The notes: generated by a model from the letters alone, not told the origin. A stretch of 34,673 bases of DNA from an uncultured Bacilli bacterium (GCA_944355255.1 CALVQD010000091.1:1-34673), one strand, 5' to 3'. Shown: positions 16,283 through 24,923, counted from the first letter of the stretch. Program-made: numbers and translations.

Positions 16283-16311
16283 ATTATAACAAGTTTTACC
16301 ATAGAAAACAA
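16283..16311 (-). promoter_or_regulatory. sigma-A promoter of fba
   Basis: Minus strand TTGTTT (16306-16311), 17-bp spacer, TATAAT (16283-16288). The -35 abuts the stop codon of the mntP-like gene (16312-16314). Confidence 0.65.
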
Positions 16312-16842
16312 TTATAGACCATAGATTACTCCTAAAATAATTAGAATCATACCCCCACATATTGGGGCAATCATCCCAAATATTGAATTTAATTTTCTTC
16401 CTAAATTTAAACCAAAAAAAGTAAATAAACCACTACAAATAGAAAAAACAAAAGAACATAGCAATAGATGATTTGAGATTGCTGAAAGGCCTATTCCTAC
16501 TGAAAAACTATCCATTGATACGGCAAACCCAAACATCAACAATTCTAGTAAACTTAGTACTTTTACTTCTTTTTCTTGCTTTAAACTTTCAAAAATCATT
16601 TGTATTCCAATAAAACATAATATAATTGATACAATGAATTCTGGATTTAATGGTAAAATGTGAAATAATAATTTTCCAAAAAAATGTCCTAATAGTGGCA
16701 TAAAGAAATGATAGGAGGCGACAATAATGGATAATTTCCAAATAAAGTTTCTTTTTAAATTTAATGTTCCATATAAAAGAGAAAGGGAAAAAGCATCCAT
16801 TGATAAACTAATTGCAATTAATAATACAATAAAAATATGCAT
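16312..16842 (-). CDS. MntP/YtaF-family membrane protein, putative manganese efflux pump
   Basis: 176 residues, six hydrophobic segments arranged as two inverted halves. Each half has the family motif: LSMDAFSLSL (about 13-22) and VSMDSFSVGIG (about 108-118), with the Asp residues required for Mn2+ export in E. coli MntP. YtaF, a sporulation-associated relative, has the same motifs but is longer, so the MntP assignment is favoured on length only. AGGTG lies about 7 bases before the ATG. Translation is likely structurally controlled: the ribosome binding site is in the loop, and the start codon in the stem, of an 11-bp hairpin (16837-16868). It follows spoIIR after 31 bases. Confidence 0.85.
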   Translation of the reverse strand: MHIFIVLLIAISLSMDAFSLSLLYGTLNLKRNFIWKLSIIVASYHFFMPLLGHFFGKLLFHILPLNPEFIVSIILCFIGIQMIFESLKQEKEVKVLSLLELLMFGFAVSMDSFSVGIGLSAISNHLLLCSFVFSICSGLFTFFGLNLGRKLNSIFGMIAPICGGMILIILGVIYGL

Positions 16843-16868
16843 AGAATCACCTAAATTATTCTATGCAT
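16837..16868 (-). promoter_or_regulatory. hairpin enclosing the mntP ribosome binding site and start codon
   Basis: Positions 16837-16847 are the exact reverse complement of 16858-16868 (11 bp). The 10-nt loop contains AGGTG, the Shine-Dalgarno of the mntP-like gene, and the ATG (16840-16842) is in the 3' arm. On the transcript the hairpin begins 5 bases after the spoIIR stop and is followed by ATTTTTA, so it could also attenuate transcription from spoIIR. Confidence 0.7.
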
Positions 16869-16873
16869 TGTAT

Positions 16874-17404
16874 TTATAAATATTTTTCGATTAATTCTTG
16901 AATAAAAAACTTGTATTCTGTTTCCTCTTTTGCTTCAGTTTCTTCGGCTTCCATAATGCAAAGTGGTGGAAATAAAACACACCACCAATTATCTCCTTCG
17001 CCTTTTCCTAATGTTACTAGTAAAGATTCATAATTTCCCTCTTGATAAGTAACTCCTTTATATGTTTTTTGTGGAAAATAATGAAGACCATAATCCAATT
17101 GAAACGTTAAATTACTATTCTGTTGCTTTAACGTATCTGCAACTTTTATTCGTAAATTAGGTAAATTTTGTCCAATTTTTGTTCGTGCAGATTCAATTCC
17201 TTTTGTATCTTTTAGCAATGTATATAAATCTTTTTGTACTGCCTCGCTTACTTTCATTTTTATATATTGATCTTCCGTACTATTAGAATTTGCTAAAACA
17301 CGTAAACGAATCGCTTCTTCCGGAATTAGTAAATTTGTTGATTTTGTACTAAATGTTTGAAAAAATAAAATAGAAATTAAACCAATTATGATATATTTTT
17401 TCAT
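16874..17404 (-). CDS. spoIIR: stage II sporulation protein R
   Basis: 176 residues. SpoIIR is secreted from the forespore and triggers SpoIIGA cleavage of pro-sigma-E in the mother cell. N-terminal KKYIIIGLISILFF is a signal anchor; the SpoIIR domain shows IPEEAIRLRVLANSNSTEDQ and the diagnostic GKGEGDNWWCVLFPPLC near the C-terminus. The frame is open to 17458, but AAGGGAG lies about 9 bases before ATG 17404 and upstream codons contain the terminator-like hairpin, so 17404 is the start. It is separated from rlmH by only that hairpin. Isolation from other sporulation genes is normal for spoIIR. Confidence 0.95.
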   Translation of the reverse strand: MKKYIIIGLISILFFQTFSTKSTNLLIPEEAIRLRVLANSNSTEDQYIKMKVSEAVQKDLYTLLKDTKGIESARTKIGQNLPNLRIKVADTLKQQNSNLTFQLDYGLHYFPQKTYKGVTYQEGNYESLLVTLGKGEGDNWWCVLFPPLCIMEAEETEAKEETEYKFFIQELIEKYL

Positions 17405-17445
17405 AAAAAATCGCTCCCTTACATTGTCATAATGAGCGACTTTTT
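17405..17445 (-). terminator. terminator-like hairpin between rlmH and spoIIR
   Basis: Minus strand GTCGCTC (17434-17440) pairs with GAGCGAT (17410-17416), with one G-U pair, extended by an A run on the 5' side pairing with the T run on the 3' side. Six Ts precede the spoIIR ATG directly. The GGGAG of the spoIIR ribosome binding site overlaps the 3' arm, so folding would both end rlmH transcripts and mask spoIIR. Confidence 0.7.
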
Positions 17446-17458
17446 CTATTTTATACAA

Positions 17459-17914
17459 TTATTTATGATAAGTTTCGTGATTTTGTATTTTATATGCACG
17501 ATAAATTTGTTCTAATAAAATAACACGGAATAATTGATGAGGAAATGTCATTTTACTAAAAGATAAGGCAAAATGACTTTTTTGTTTTAATTGGTCTGCA
17601 ATTCCATCTGAACCACCAATAATAAATGTAATTGTAGAATTTGTTTGATAAATGGATTCAATTTTTTGAGAGAATGTTTCACTAGACATCTGCTTTCCTT
17701 CTATTTCTAAAGTAACAATATAATCTCTTGCACCAATATATTTTTGAATCAATTCTCTTTCTTTTTGGCGGTTTTCCTCAGGTCGATTGGTCGTACTATC
17801 CGGTACTTCAATGATTTCTAACTTCGTATATTTGGATAAACGTTTTTGATATTCTTGAATTGCCTCACGATAAAAAGATTCTTTTACTTTTCCCACACAG
17901 ATAATTTTTATCAT
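17459..17914 (-). CDS. rlmH: 23S rRNA pseudouridine-1915 N3-methyltransferase
   Basis: 151-residue SPOUT methyltransferase (YydA/YbeA family) that methylates pseudouridine 1915 of 23S rRNA on 70S ribosomes using SAM. Family blocks: IICVGKVKESFYREAIQEYQ at the N-terminus, FIIGGSDG in the knot, and SFSKMTFPHQLFRVILLEQIYRA at the C-terminus. Its ATGA overlaps the stop of walJ by 4 bases, so translation is probably coupled. The pairing with walJ is also seen in Bacillus. Confidence 0.96.
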   Translation of the reverse strand: MIKIICVGKVKESFYREAIQEYQKRLSKYTKLEIIEVPDSTTNRPEENRQKERELIQKYIGARDYIVTLEIEGKQMSSETFSQKIESIYQTNSTITFIIGGSDGIADQLKQKSHFALSFSKMTFPHQLFRVILLEQIYRAYKIQNHETYHK

Positions 17915-18663
17915 ACTTCAATCAACTCCGTTTGTTCTTTTTGCCTAGAAACAATTACTGGAACTGGATATGGTATCTTTTCGACACATGTATCATAAGC
18001 AATCTTCTCATCATTATTTTCTTCGCTTAAATGAATCAGTATAATTTTTTCTGTATTTTTCCCAATTAATTTGGATAGATAATAGCTACTATCTATATTA
18101 GATAAATGCCCTCTATCCCCCAGTATACGTTGTTTTAAATGGTATGGATATGAACCATTCATCAAAAGATTGATATCATGATTACTTTCCATAATATAAA
18201 TGCTACGATTTTTTAACATTGAAAAATACTTTTGATTTAAATATCCAGTATCTGTTATATAAACAATTGATGAATCAGCTTCTTCAAATAAATAACCATT
18301 GGAATCATCTACATCGTGACTTGTCTTAAAAACAGTAACATGAAATGTATCAACTTCTAAATATTTATCAATAATTGTATAAGAAAAATCAGGATATGTT
18401 TTTATTAATTCATCATACATAATTTGACTTACATATAATTCAGGATGATATCTTTTTATAAAGACACGTAAACCACTAATATGGTCTACGTGTGTATGGG
18501 TAAGGAAAATCCCATCAATTTCTTTTGGATCAATTTTTAATTCTTTTAATTTTTTTTCTACATAAGTAGAAGTTGTTCCAAGATCAACTAAATACTTATG
18601 ATGATCCGTTTCAATATAAGTAGAATTTCCCTTACTACCGCTTGCTAAAACACTTACTTTCAT
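17911..18663 (-). CDS. walJ: WalJ/YycJ-type metallo-beta-lactamase-fold hydrolase
   Basis: 250 residues. YycJ/WalJ proteins are MBL-fold enzymes with exonuclease-like features, associated with the WalRK locus. MKVSVLASGSKGNSTYIE is the typical start; the metal motif THTHVDH covers 55-61; further ligands are ITDTGY and the late ILIHLSEENND. The frame could extend to 18720, but MKVSVLASG is clearly the family N-terminus; its ATG overlaps the TAA of the upstream M23 gene (TAATG), with no Shine-Dalgarno, implying termination-reinitiation coupling. The walRK genes themselves are not in the window. Confidence 0.88.
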   Translation of the reverse strand: MKVSVLASGSKGNSTYIETDHHKYLVDLGTTSTYVEKKLKELKIDPKEIDGIFLTHTHVDHISGLRVFIKRYHPELYVSQIMYDELIKTYPDFSYTIIDKYLEVDTFHVTVFKTSHDVDDSNGYLFEEADSSIVYITDTGYLNQKYFSMLKNRSIYIMESNHDINLLMNGSYPYHLKQRILGDRGHLSNIDSSYYLSKLIGKNTEKIILIHLSEENNDEKIAYDTCVEKIPYPVPVIVSRQKEQTELIEV

Positions 18664-20111
18664 TAGTATAACAATAATGCATTGTAAGCAGTACCACGTC
18701 GTGGTGCTCCGTTTACCCATGCTTCAAAATGTAGATGACATCCTGTTGCTCTTCCGGTTCTTCCAACATATCCAATTAATTGTCCTTTTTCTACTACTTG
18801 ACCTACCTTTACAATATAGCTAGACATATGGGCATATAGTGTATAATAGCCATTATTATGGTTGATTGTAACATAGTTTCCATTTCCTAAATCCGGACGA
18901 TAAGCAGCTTCTGTGACAACGCCATTATTTGCAGCCCAAATTGGTTGACCACAACTTTCTGAAATATCTGCTCCTGTATGCAAAGAACGTGTACCACTAA
19001 TTGGATCAATACGATATCCCATCGGACTAATTACATAATGACTTGGAACTGGCCAATACCATGCACCATATCCAACAGAAGGAATTACCTTATCTCCTTT
19101 TACAACAATCTTCTTAATAGCTGGTTTTAACTCTTCACGAGATTGAATTTCCGTAGATACAACATCACCATTAATTGAAGTTAATTCTTGTGTAACACGG
19201 TCTAGTCCATCTTCTCCTTCTTGAATAACTTCATCTTCTCCAACTAATTTACTTGAATCATATCGTTCTTCTGTAGAATAACTATTTACAACATCAGATG
19301 TTTGAGTCACTACAGAAACAACTTGTATCTGTGGATCTGTCATCCCAATAACCACTGTTTGTCCAGGAAATAATAAACTTTTTTCACTCGTAAATTCAGG
19401 ATTAGAAATCAAAAACTCATTCACACTAATCTGATTGTTAAATGCAACTTGGCTAATTGTATCTCCTACTTGGACCGTATAATTTTTTTTGTTATTATTT
19501 TCTCCAAATAATAGAAATTGTGATAATTCTGTAGAATCAGTATATATTTTCTCTGTTACAGGAATATTACTTTCACTCATTGTCATATTGTTATTAATAT
19601 AAATATTATCAATATAACTTCCAGTTGTTGTAATTTGACTTTGTGTATCATCCATATAGGCTTGATATGCCTCTGTTCCAATAAACGTCTTTACAGTATT
19701 TTCTAACGCTTCCTTTGCGACTGATTTTTTATCAATATAGATTCTTATTTTATCATCACCGTCTTGAATCGTTAAACGATAACCTTTAATCGTAAATGGT
19801 TTTTTTTCAGAAATTTTTTGATAAATATCCGCAACTTGATCTACTTCTTTATCGTATGTGATTACTTTCTTGATTTCGAGACCATTTGGTGCATATACTT
19901 TATCGGCATTTAACTTTTTCTTATACGCCTCTCCCTTTTGATCAATATAATCTTCTAATGCTTCTTTTGACTTTACTCTTCCAATTACCTCATCATCCAA
20001 ATAAACTTCGTAAACTGTATTTGGCTCTACATCTCCCTTTGATTGAAAACCAGACACAAATACAGTACTAATTAGAATGATTGCTAATAAAAATAAACCT
20101 ATTTTCTTCAT
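18663..20111 (-). CDS. LysM-G5-M23 peptidoglycan endopeptidase
   Basis: 482-residue exported wall hydrolase. Signal sequence or anchor about 3-22; an N-terminal region (about 30-200) without a recognised domain; LysM at about 210-255 (YTVQVGDTISQVAFNNQ); G5-like segment about 262-338; then an active M23 zinc endopeptidase from about 365 with LHTGADIS (His378, Asp382) and GCHLHFEAW (His459, His461). All catalytic ligands are present, in contrast to SpoIIQ. Expected to cut peptide cross-links. AAAGG precedes the ATG at slightly long spacing. Translationally coupled to walJ, whose pathway (WalRK) controls such autolysins in Bacillus; the link here is inference from adjacency. Confidence 0.9.
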   Translation of the reverse strand: MKKIGLFLLAIILISTVFVSGFQSKGDVEPNTVYEVYLDDEVIGRVKSKEALEDYIDQKGEAYKKKLNADKVYAPNGLEIKKVITYDKEVDQVADIYQKISEKKPFTIKGYRLTIQDGDDKIRIYIDKKSVAKEALENTVKTFIGTEAYQAYMDDTQSQITTTGSYIDNIYINNNMTMSESNIPVTEKIYTDSTELSQFLLFGENNNKKNYTVQVGDTISQVAFNNQISVNEFLISNPEFTSEKSLLFPGQTVVIGMTDPQIQVVSVVTQTSDVVNSYSTEERYDSSKLVGEDEVIQEGEDGLDRVTQELTSINGDVVSTEIQSREELKPAIKKIVVKGDKVIPSVGYGAWYWPVPSHYVISPMGYRIDPISGTRSLHTGADISESCGQPIWAANNGVVTEAAYRPDLGNGNYVTINHNNGYYTLYAHMSSYIVKVGQVVEKGQLIGYVGRTGRATGCHLHFEAWVNGAPRRGTAYNALLLY

Positions 20112-20141
20112 AAATCACATACCTTTCTATTCCAATACAAA

Positions 20142-21485
20142 CTATGATTCTTCACGGTTAATAAAATTTAAAAAAGTAGAAGTTTGTAATTTGAAAATTA
20201 AATCCACGGTCGCAGTTGGACCACTACGATTTTTACGGATTAAAAGTTCACTTCGACTTGTATTTTCATCGATTGCATTTTCTTTATGATAATAATCATC
20301 ACGATATAAGAAAGCAACTAAATCAGCATCTTGTTCAATAGAACCAGATTCTCTTAAATCACTTAGAATTGGTCTTTTATCATCACGACTTTCCACACTA
20401 CGAGAAAGTTGCGCTAATGCAATGACTGGAATATTTAATTCCATCGCCATTGTTTTTAAAGAACGAGAAATTTCTGATACCTCTTGTTGTCTTTGTCCTG
20501 CATACTTGCTAGAACCACTAATTAATTGCAAATAATCAATAATTACAGCGGCAAGTCCGGTATCACTTGCTGATAAACGACGACATTTAGAACGAATATC
20601 ACTAATAGAAAGCCCTGGTGTATCATCAATATATATCTTTTTGTTTGCAAGTCTACTCATTGCTTCATTAACACGTTTCCAATCTTGATGTTCTAAACGT
20701 CCTGTACGAAGCTTTCTACTATCAATTTGTCCTGCACTCGCAATCATACGCATAGCAAGTTGTTCTGCACCCATTTCTAAGTTAAAAATCGCTACAGCCT
20801 TCTCTGTATTATTTGCCATATTCATCGCTAAGTTAAGAGCAAAGGCAGTCTTTCCCATTGCTGGACGTGCAGCAATGATGATTAACTCATTTTCATGAAA
20901 TCCTGAAGTAATACGATCCAAATCGTAAAAACCAGTTGCAATTCCAGTAATTTCTCCCTTATTTTTAGATAATTTTTCCAAGTCTATTTGGGTTTTATTT
21001 AAAACTTCAGATAAACTGCGAAATTCTGTTCCTTTTCTCGTTTTTACAACATTTAAAATCTTTTTTTCAGCATTATCTAATAACTCACTAATATCTCCAG
21101 TAGCTCCAAAACAGTCATTTGCAATCTCAGTCGACTCTTCAATTAATCGTCTTAAAATTGCATTTTCTTCTACAATCTGCATATAATTATCTACATTGGC
21201 TGCACTAGGAACAATATTTGTAAGTTCACTTAAATATTCTACATCTCCAACTTGTTTTAACCATTTTCTTTTATCTAACTCTGCACTCACAGTTGTAAAA
21301 TCAATCGGTACTTGTCGTTCTAACAAGTCACTCATAACTTCAAATATTTTTTTGTGTTGATCAGAGTAAAATAAATCTTTATCTAAATTTTCCACACATT
21401 TTTGGGCTGCATATTTTGATAAAAACATAGAACCTAACACAGATTGTTCTGCTTCAATATTATGTGGTATCACTCTTTCTTTCAT
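20142..21485 (-). CDS. dnaB: replicative DNA helicase
   Basis: 447-residue hexameric helicase that unwinds the fork (called DnaC in Bacillus subtilis). N-terminal DnaB domain (PHNIEAEQSVLGSM), RecA-like domain with Walker A ARPAMGKT at about 206-213, Walker B VIIDYLQL, and the C-terminal DLRESGSIEQDAD and RKNRSGPTA blocks. No intein insertion. A GGGGGGATTACG site precedes the ATG. It follows rplI after 21 bases, as in Bacillus (gdpP-rplI-dnaC), so the three genes are likely one transcript. Confidence 0.97.
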   Translation of the reverse strand: MKERVIPHNIEAEQSVLGSMFLSKYAAQKCVENLDKDLFYSDQHKKIFEVMSDLLERQVPIDFTTVSAELDKRKWLKQVGDVEYLSELTNIVPSAANVDNYMQIVEENAILRRLIEESTEIANDCFGATGDISELLDNAEKKILNVVKTRKGTEFRSLSEVLNKTQIDLEKLSKNKGEITGIATGFYDLDRITSGFHENELIIIAARPAMGKTAFALNLAMNMANNTEKAVAIFNLEMGAEQLAMRMIASAGQIDSRKLRTGRLEHQDWKRVNEAMSRLANKKIYIDDTPGLSISDIRSKCRRLSASDTGLAAVIIDYLQLISGSSKYAGQRQQEVSEISRSLKTMAMELNIPVIALAQLSRSVESRDDKRPILSDLRESGSIEQDADLVAFLYRDDYYHKENAIDENTSRSELLIRKNRSGPTATVDLIFKLQTSTFLNFINREES

Positions 21486-21506
21486 CGTAATCCCCCCGAG
21501 CTACTT

Positions 21507-21944
21507 CTATTTTACGTGAACTTTCATTTTTGCAATCACTTTTTTATGTAATTCAATATCAACGAAATGAGTTCCTAAACTTTGAATTGGATAATCTAAA
21601 TGAATTTGTTTTTTATCAATCTGATATCCTTCTTTACTCAATGCCTCTTTGATTTGTTTTACAGAAATTTGTCCAAACATTTTTCCTTCTTTACCAGTTT
21701 TGGCTTTAAATTCAAATGTTTTTGATTCAATTTCTTTTTTTAAATCTTCCATATCGTGAACTTTTAATGTTTCTTCAATTCCACGACGTGCCTCTTCATT
21801 TTTTAACTTTGTCATATTAGAAGAATTAGCTAAAACAGCATATCCATTTTTAATTAAAAAATTATTTCCATAGCCATCTTTTACTTCTTTTATTTCTCCC
21901 TTTTTACCTTGTCCTTTTAAATCTCGAATAAAAATTACTTTCAT
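21507..21944 (-). CDS. rplI: 50S ribosomal protein L9
   Basis: 145 residues. N-terminal MKVIFIRDLKGQGKKGE and the L9 signature GYGNNFLIKNGYAVLAN are clear, with the long connecting helix and C-terminal rRNA-binding domain following. The frame opens at 21959, but AAGGTGAT is 3-5 bases before ATG 21944, which gives the universal L9 N-terminus. The stop of the DHH gene is 5 bases upstream. Confidence 0.97.
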   Translation of the reverse strand: MKVIFIRDLKGQGKKGEIKEVKDGYGNNFLIKNGYAVLANSSNMTKLKNEEARRGIEETLKVHDMEDLKKEIESKTFEFKAKTGKEGKMFGQISVKQIKEALSKEGYQIDKKQIHLDYPIQSLGTHFVDIELHKKVIAKMKVHVK

Positions 21945-21948
21945 TGTA

Positions 21949-22923
21949 TCACCTTCCATTCAAAATTTTAATTAACTCTTCTTTTACTTCGGTAATTGTC
22001 TTATTTTTAATACTTGTCGCAGCATCTGTCGTATGGCCACCACCGCCCAGTTTTGACATATATTCTTCTACATTGATTTTACCGATAGAACGTGCACTAA
22101 TATAAACTGTTTCCTGATCTAAACGTCCAATGACAAAAGATGCTTCTACATGATCAAACTTTAATAGTTCTTCAGCTATAACTGCTAAATCTTTTCTTTC
22201 ATAATGATTTTCATCTAAAATACACATTGCCATATGTTGATTAACCATAAAACTTCTTTTTACAAAGTGCTGTCTTTTCAAATAACTATTACGACTTTCT
22301 TTTAATAATTCTTGTTTTAATATGTGATTTGCACCTATCTTTGTCAAAAAAGCAGCCGCTTCATATGTTTTATCCGTTGTTTTTACATTAAACTGATTCG
22401 TATCAATTTCAATCCCTGCTAACATAATGGTTGCGACAACAGGATTTACGACTTTGTTTAAATATTTCAAATATTCCACCATAATTTCATTGATACTAGA
22501 TAGATCTGGAGCAATGTATTCAAATATAGTAGGATAAGCTGTAGTTGTATTTTTCACATGATGATCAATTACAACAACACGCGAAAATTGATTTACTATT
22601 TCTGGAAATTCTAACATTTCTTTTTTATATACATCTAAAATTACTAGTAAACTATTTTCTCTTTTATAGTTTATATAATTTTTATCATTTAAAAATAAAA
22701 CGTCAATTTTTGCGTTTTCAAGACTTTCTAAAGCATGGGTAATTGCAAGATTGTCTTTTAAATTTTCTAAAAAAACATAAGCATTTTTATCAAAACTCTT
22801 TACTATTTCATAAAGTGCTAAGGAAGACCCAAACGCATCCATGTCAATATCATGATGCGCCATAATCATCACATTATCACTTTCACGAATTAAAGAAGTT
22901 AGTTTTTTAAACATTGTGTCCAT
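21949..22923 (-). CDS. stand-alone DHH-DHHA1 phosphodiesterase, GdpP-like without sensory domains
   Basis: 324 residues. Manganese-site motifs: MAHHDIDMDAFGSS (His23, Asp27, Asp29), VIDHH (119-122) and the DHHA1 GGGGH (293-297). In Bacillus and relatives the gene before rplI and dnaC is gdpP, about 650 residues with two membrane helices, PAS and degenerate GGDEF domains ahead of the DHH-DHHA1 catalytic part. Here only the catalytic part exists, starting at an ATG with AGGTGAT and its own promoter, so the N-terminal half is absent rather than mis-annotated. It is expected to be a soluble c-di-AMP or nanoRNA/pApA phosphodiesterase; synteny favours c-di-AMP. Which substrate dominates cannot be told. 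Confidence 0.82.
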   Translation of the reverse strand: MDTMFKKLTSLIRESDNVMIMAHHDIDMDAFGSSLALYEIVKSFDKNAYVFLENLKDNLAITHALESLENAKIDVLFLNDKNYINYKRENSLLVILDVYKKEMLEFPEIVNQFSRVVVIDHHVKNTTTAYPTIFEYIAPDLSSINEIMVEYLKYLNKVVNPVVATIMLAGIEIDTNQFNVKTTDKTYEAAAFLTKIGANHILKQELLKESRNSYLKRQHFVKRSFMVNQHMAMCILDENHYERKDLAVIAEELLKFDHVEASFVIGRLDQETVYISARSIGKINVEEYMSKLGGGGHTTDAATSIKNKTITEVKEELIKILNGR

Positions 22924-22940
22924 GGAATCACCTATATAAC

Positions 22941-22969
22941 ATTATACTATATTTTTGCAAATATGTCTT
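22941..22969 (-). promoter_or_regulatory. promoter of the DHH-rplI-dnaB unit
   Basis: Minus strand AAGACA (22964-22969), 17-bp spacer, TATAAT (22941-22946), 17 bases before the ATG at 22923. The -10 is perfect and the -35 has the GACA half only. Confidence 0.55.
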
Positions 22970-23023
22970 TATAATCTCATACAAGTAAAATAAAAAAATG
23001 AAAACGTATTAACAATTTCATTT

Positions 23024-23758
23024 TCATTTATTTTTATAAGCTGTTGGTTTTAATATAATTTTTTTAGCATTTTCTTCTATAGCAAAGCTCACCTGATTTT
23101 TTTCAATATTTCCATCAATTATAATTTCTGGATTTCCATATTGTTCGACTTTTTCTCGTTGATATTCATTTAATTTGGTAGCATCAAAATGCAATTGAAA
23201 TATATGATAAATATCAGATGAATGAAGCTTATGTTTCTTTTCTTTAAGAATAATTTGATCATGTTGTGGAAAATATTTTAAATGATGATGATAATCTGTA
23301 ACATCATCTGGTAATGTCCATAAACTCATTTGATTTACTTCTATCTTCATGACATCTTTCTCATTTCCAAGACAATGTTGAAATGCCCTCATGTCTCTCA
23401 TATTAGAAGCAAATTCAGAATACAAAAGTGTATTAATTTCTTGAGATAACTTATTTGGTTCAGGAATTTGGCATAATAATTGTTTTTCTAAGAAATATTC
23501 TTTACTCACTTCTTTAGAAACATCATAAGAATATATTATATTTTTTGTAATTTTTTTAAACAACTTATCCAATATTTTTTGCTTTCTTTCTAAATATAAC
23601 ATCATATAACAAGGATTACCCATTAAATCAAAGTGAAAATTTTCTAATTCATCACCAACAATAACATATTTTTTTAGGTGTTCTAATTGCTTTTGTATTT
23701 CTAAATATTCTTTTCTTAGAGCAAATAAAATCTGACCAAATGTATATGAATTTTCCAT
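23024..23758 (-). CDS. uncharacterised 244-residue protein
   Basis: Not recognised. The first 80 residues look like an amphipathic helical hairpin (FALRKEYLEIQKQLEHLKK and MLYLERKQKILDKLFKKITKN); the rest contains His-rich YHHHLKYFPQHD (about 156-167) and HSSDIYHIFQLHFD, and ends in beta-rich IIIDGNIEKNQVSFAIEE. No membrane segment or signal peptide. AAAGGGGGAAG lies upstream of the ATG and a fair promoter upstream (23793-23821), so it is probably an expressed single gene. It lies between whiA and the DHH gene. Confidence 0.7.
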   Translation of the reverse strand: MENSYTFGQILFALRKEYLEIQKQLEHLKKYVIVGDELENFHFDLMGNPCYMMLYLERKQKILDKLFKKITKNIIYSYDVSKEVSKEYFLEKQLLCQIPEPNKLSQEINTLLYSEFASNMRDMRAFQHCLGNEKDVMKIEVNQMSLWTLPDDVTDYHHHLKYFPQHDQIILKEKKHKLHSSDIYHIFQLHFDATKLNEYQREKVEQYGNPEIIIDGNIEKNQVSFAIEENAKKIILKPTAYKNK

Positions 23759-23792
23759 AATTTCTTCCCCCTTTAAAAAGTTGACAAAACAT

Positions 23793-23821
23793 ATTTTACC
23801 TCATATACATTGTTAAGTAAA
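23793..23821 (-). promoter_or_regulatory. probable promoter of the uncharacterised gene at 23024-23758
   Basis: Minus strand TTTACT (23816-23821), 17-bp spacer, TAAAAT (23793-23798), about 35 bases before the ATG. Confidence 0.45.
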
Positions 23822-23960
23822 GGCTTTCAACCATTAAAAAATCTATTATCTTATAAAATTCCAACAGTTACTGTTAATATGATTTTTACACTAATTTGAG
23901 ATATGAAGATTAGACCTTATGTCATTTCTATCTATCAATTTTTTAGATAAAACAATACAT

Positions 23961-23996
23961 AAAAAAGTTATTTCTGAGATGAAAATAACTTTTTTT
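23961..23996. terminator. terminator after whiA
   Basis: AGTTATTT (23966-23973) pairs with AAATAACT (23983-23990) around a roughly 9-nt loop, with an A run on the left and a T run on the right. It lies 4 bases beyond the whiA stop and would work on either strand. Between it and 23823 no gene or other structure is seen. Confidence 0.7.
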
Positions 23997-23999
23997 ATA

Positions 24000-24923
24000 C
24001 TATTTATTCATTTTATTAACTAATTCCTTTATTTTTCGAAAACGATGATATAATCCGGATTTTGTAATTTTATTACCAGTTTCCATACTAATAATTTCAC
24101 TTAGTTCTAATAAAGAGACTTCTGGATATTTCAAACGGTAATTTGCAACTTCTTGAATTTTATCATCTAATAATTCAAATACATCATGTTCTTTTAAATA
24201 TTCAATTTCTTTTATTTGTTGATGAGCGGTCTCCATTAATTTTTCGACATTTGCTTGTTCACAATTATTTAAACGATTTGTACGATTTTTTTCTTCACGA
24301 TATATTCTAATATCTTCATAGTACATTGTTGCTTTATCCGCTCCGATAATTCTTAAAAAATCACCAATTTTTTCCGCTTCTTTCATATAGATCATATATT
24401 TGCTTTCACGTTTCAGTATTTTCGCATTCAAGTGAAAATGATTTAATAAACTTAAAACAAATTTAGCATAATCGTAATCACTCAACAAAAATTCCAAATG
24501 ATAACGTGAAGTTTTGGGATCAGTAATACTTCCACATGATAAGAAGATACCTCTTAAATAAGAACGTCTTAACTCAAAGTCATCGTAAATATAAGAATGA
24601 GGAACCATTAACATTTTTCCATTTTCTAGAATTGATAAATCTTCTAATATTTCATTTTTCTTATGTTTTATTTCCAATATATATTGTAGATTTTTATTAA
24701 AGTTATAACCACGTCGCACAATGATCTTACTTGTAACATCATAATTTTTTTGAATTAATTGAAAAATATGTCTAGAAACATTTTCATTTTCTGTGATTAC
24801 TTGAAAATATTGATCATAAATATTTCCAAGGTTACGAACCAGAGCTGATAATTCTGAAATTTCATCTGTTTTGGTTGTATTTAAATTGCATACTTCTTCT
24901 TTAATCGTTGCAGTAAATGACAT
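24000..24923 (-). CDS. whiA: WhiA DNA-binding protein
   Basis: 307 residues. WhiA has an N-terminal LAGLIDADG-like fold and a C-terminal helix-turn-helix; it controls sporulation-specific cell division in Streptomyces and affects chromosome segregation and division in Bacillus. Landmarks: MSFTATIKEEVCNL, YLRGIFLSCGSITDPKTSRYHLEF, and the terminal ITKSGLYHRFRKIKEL. Its ATG overlaps the glmR stop by one base (TAATG), the standard Firmicutes yvcK-whiA pairing. The usual upstream rapZ (yvcJ) is missing; trxB is upstream instead. Confidence 0.95.
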   Translation of the reverse strand: MSFTATIKEEVCNLNTTKTDEISELSALVRNLGNIYDQYFQVITENENVSRHIFQLIQKNYDVTSKIIVRRGYNFNKNLQYILEIKHKKNEILEDLSILENGKMLMVPHSYIYDDFELRRSYLRGIFLSCGSITDPKTSRYHLEFLLSDYDYAKFVLSLLNHFHLNAKILKRESKYMIYMKEAEKIGDFLRIIGADKATMYYEDIRIYREEKNRTNRLNNCEQANVEKLMETAHQQIKEIEYLKEHDVFELLDDKIQEVANYRLKYPEVSLLELSEIISMETGNKITKSGLYHRFRKIKELVNKMNK

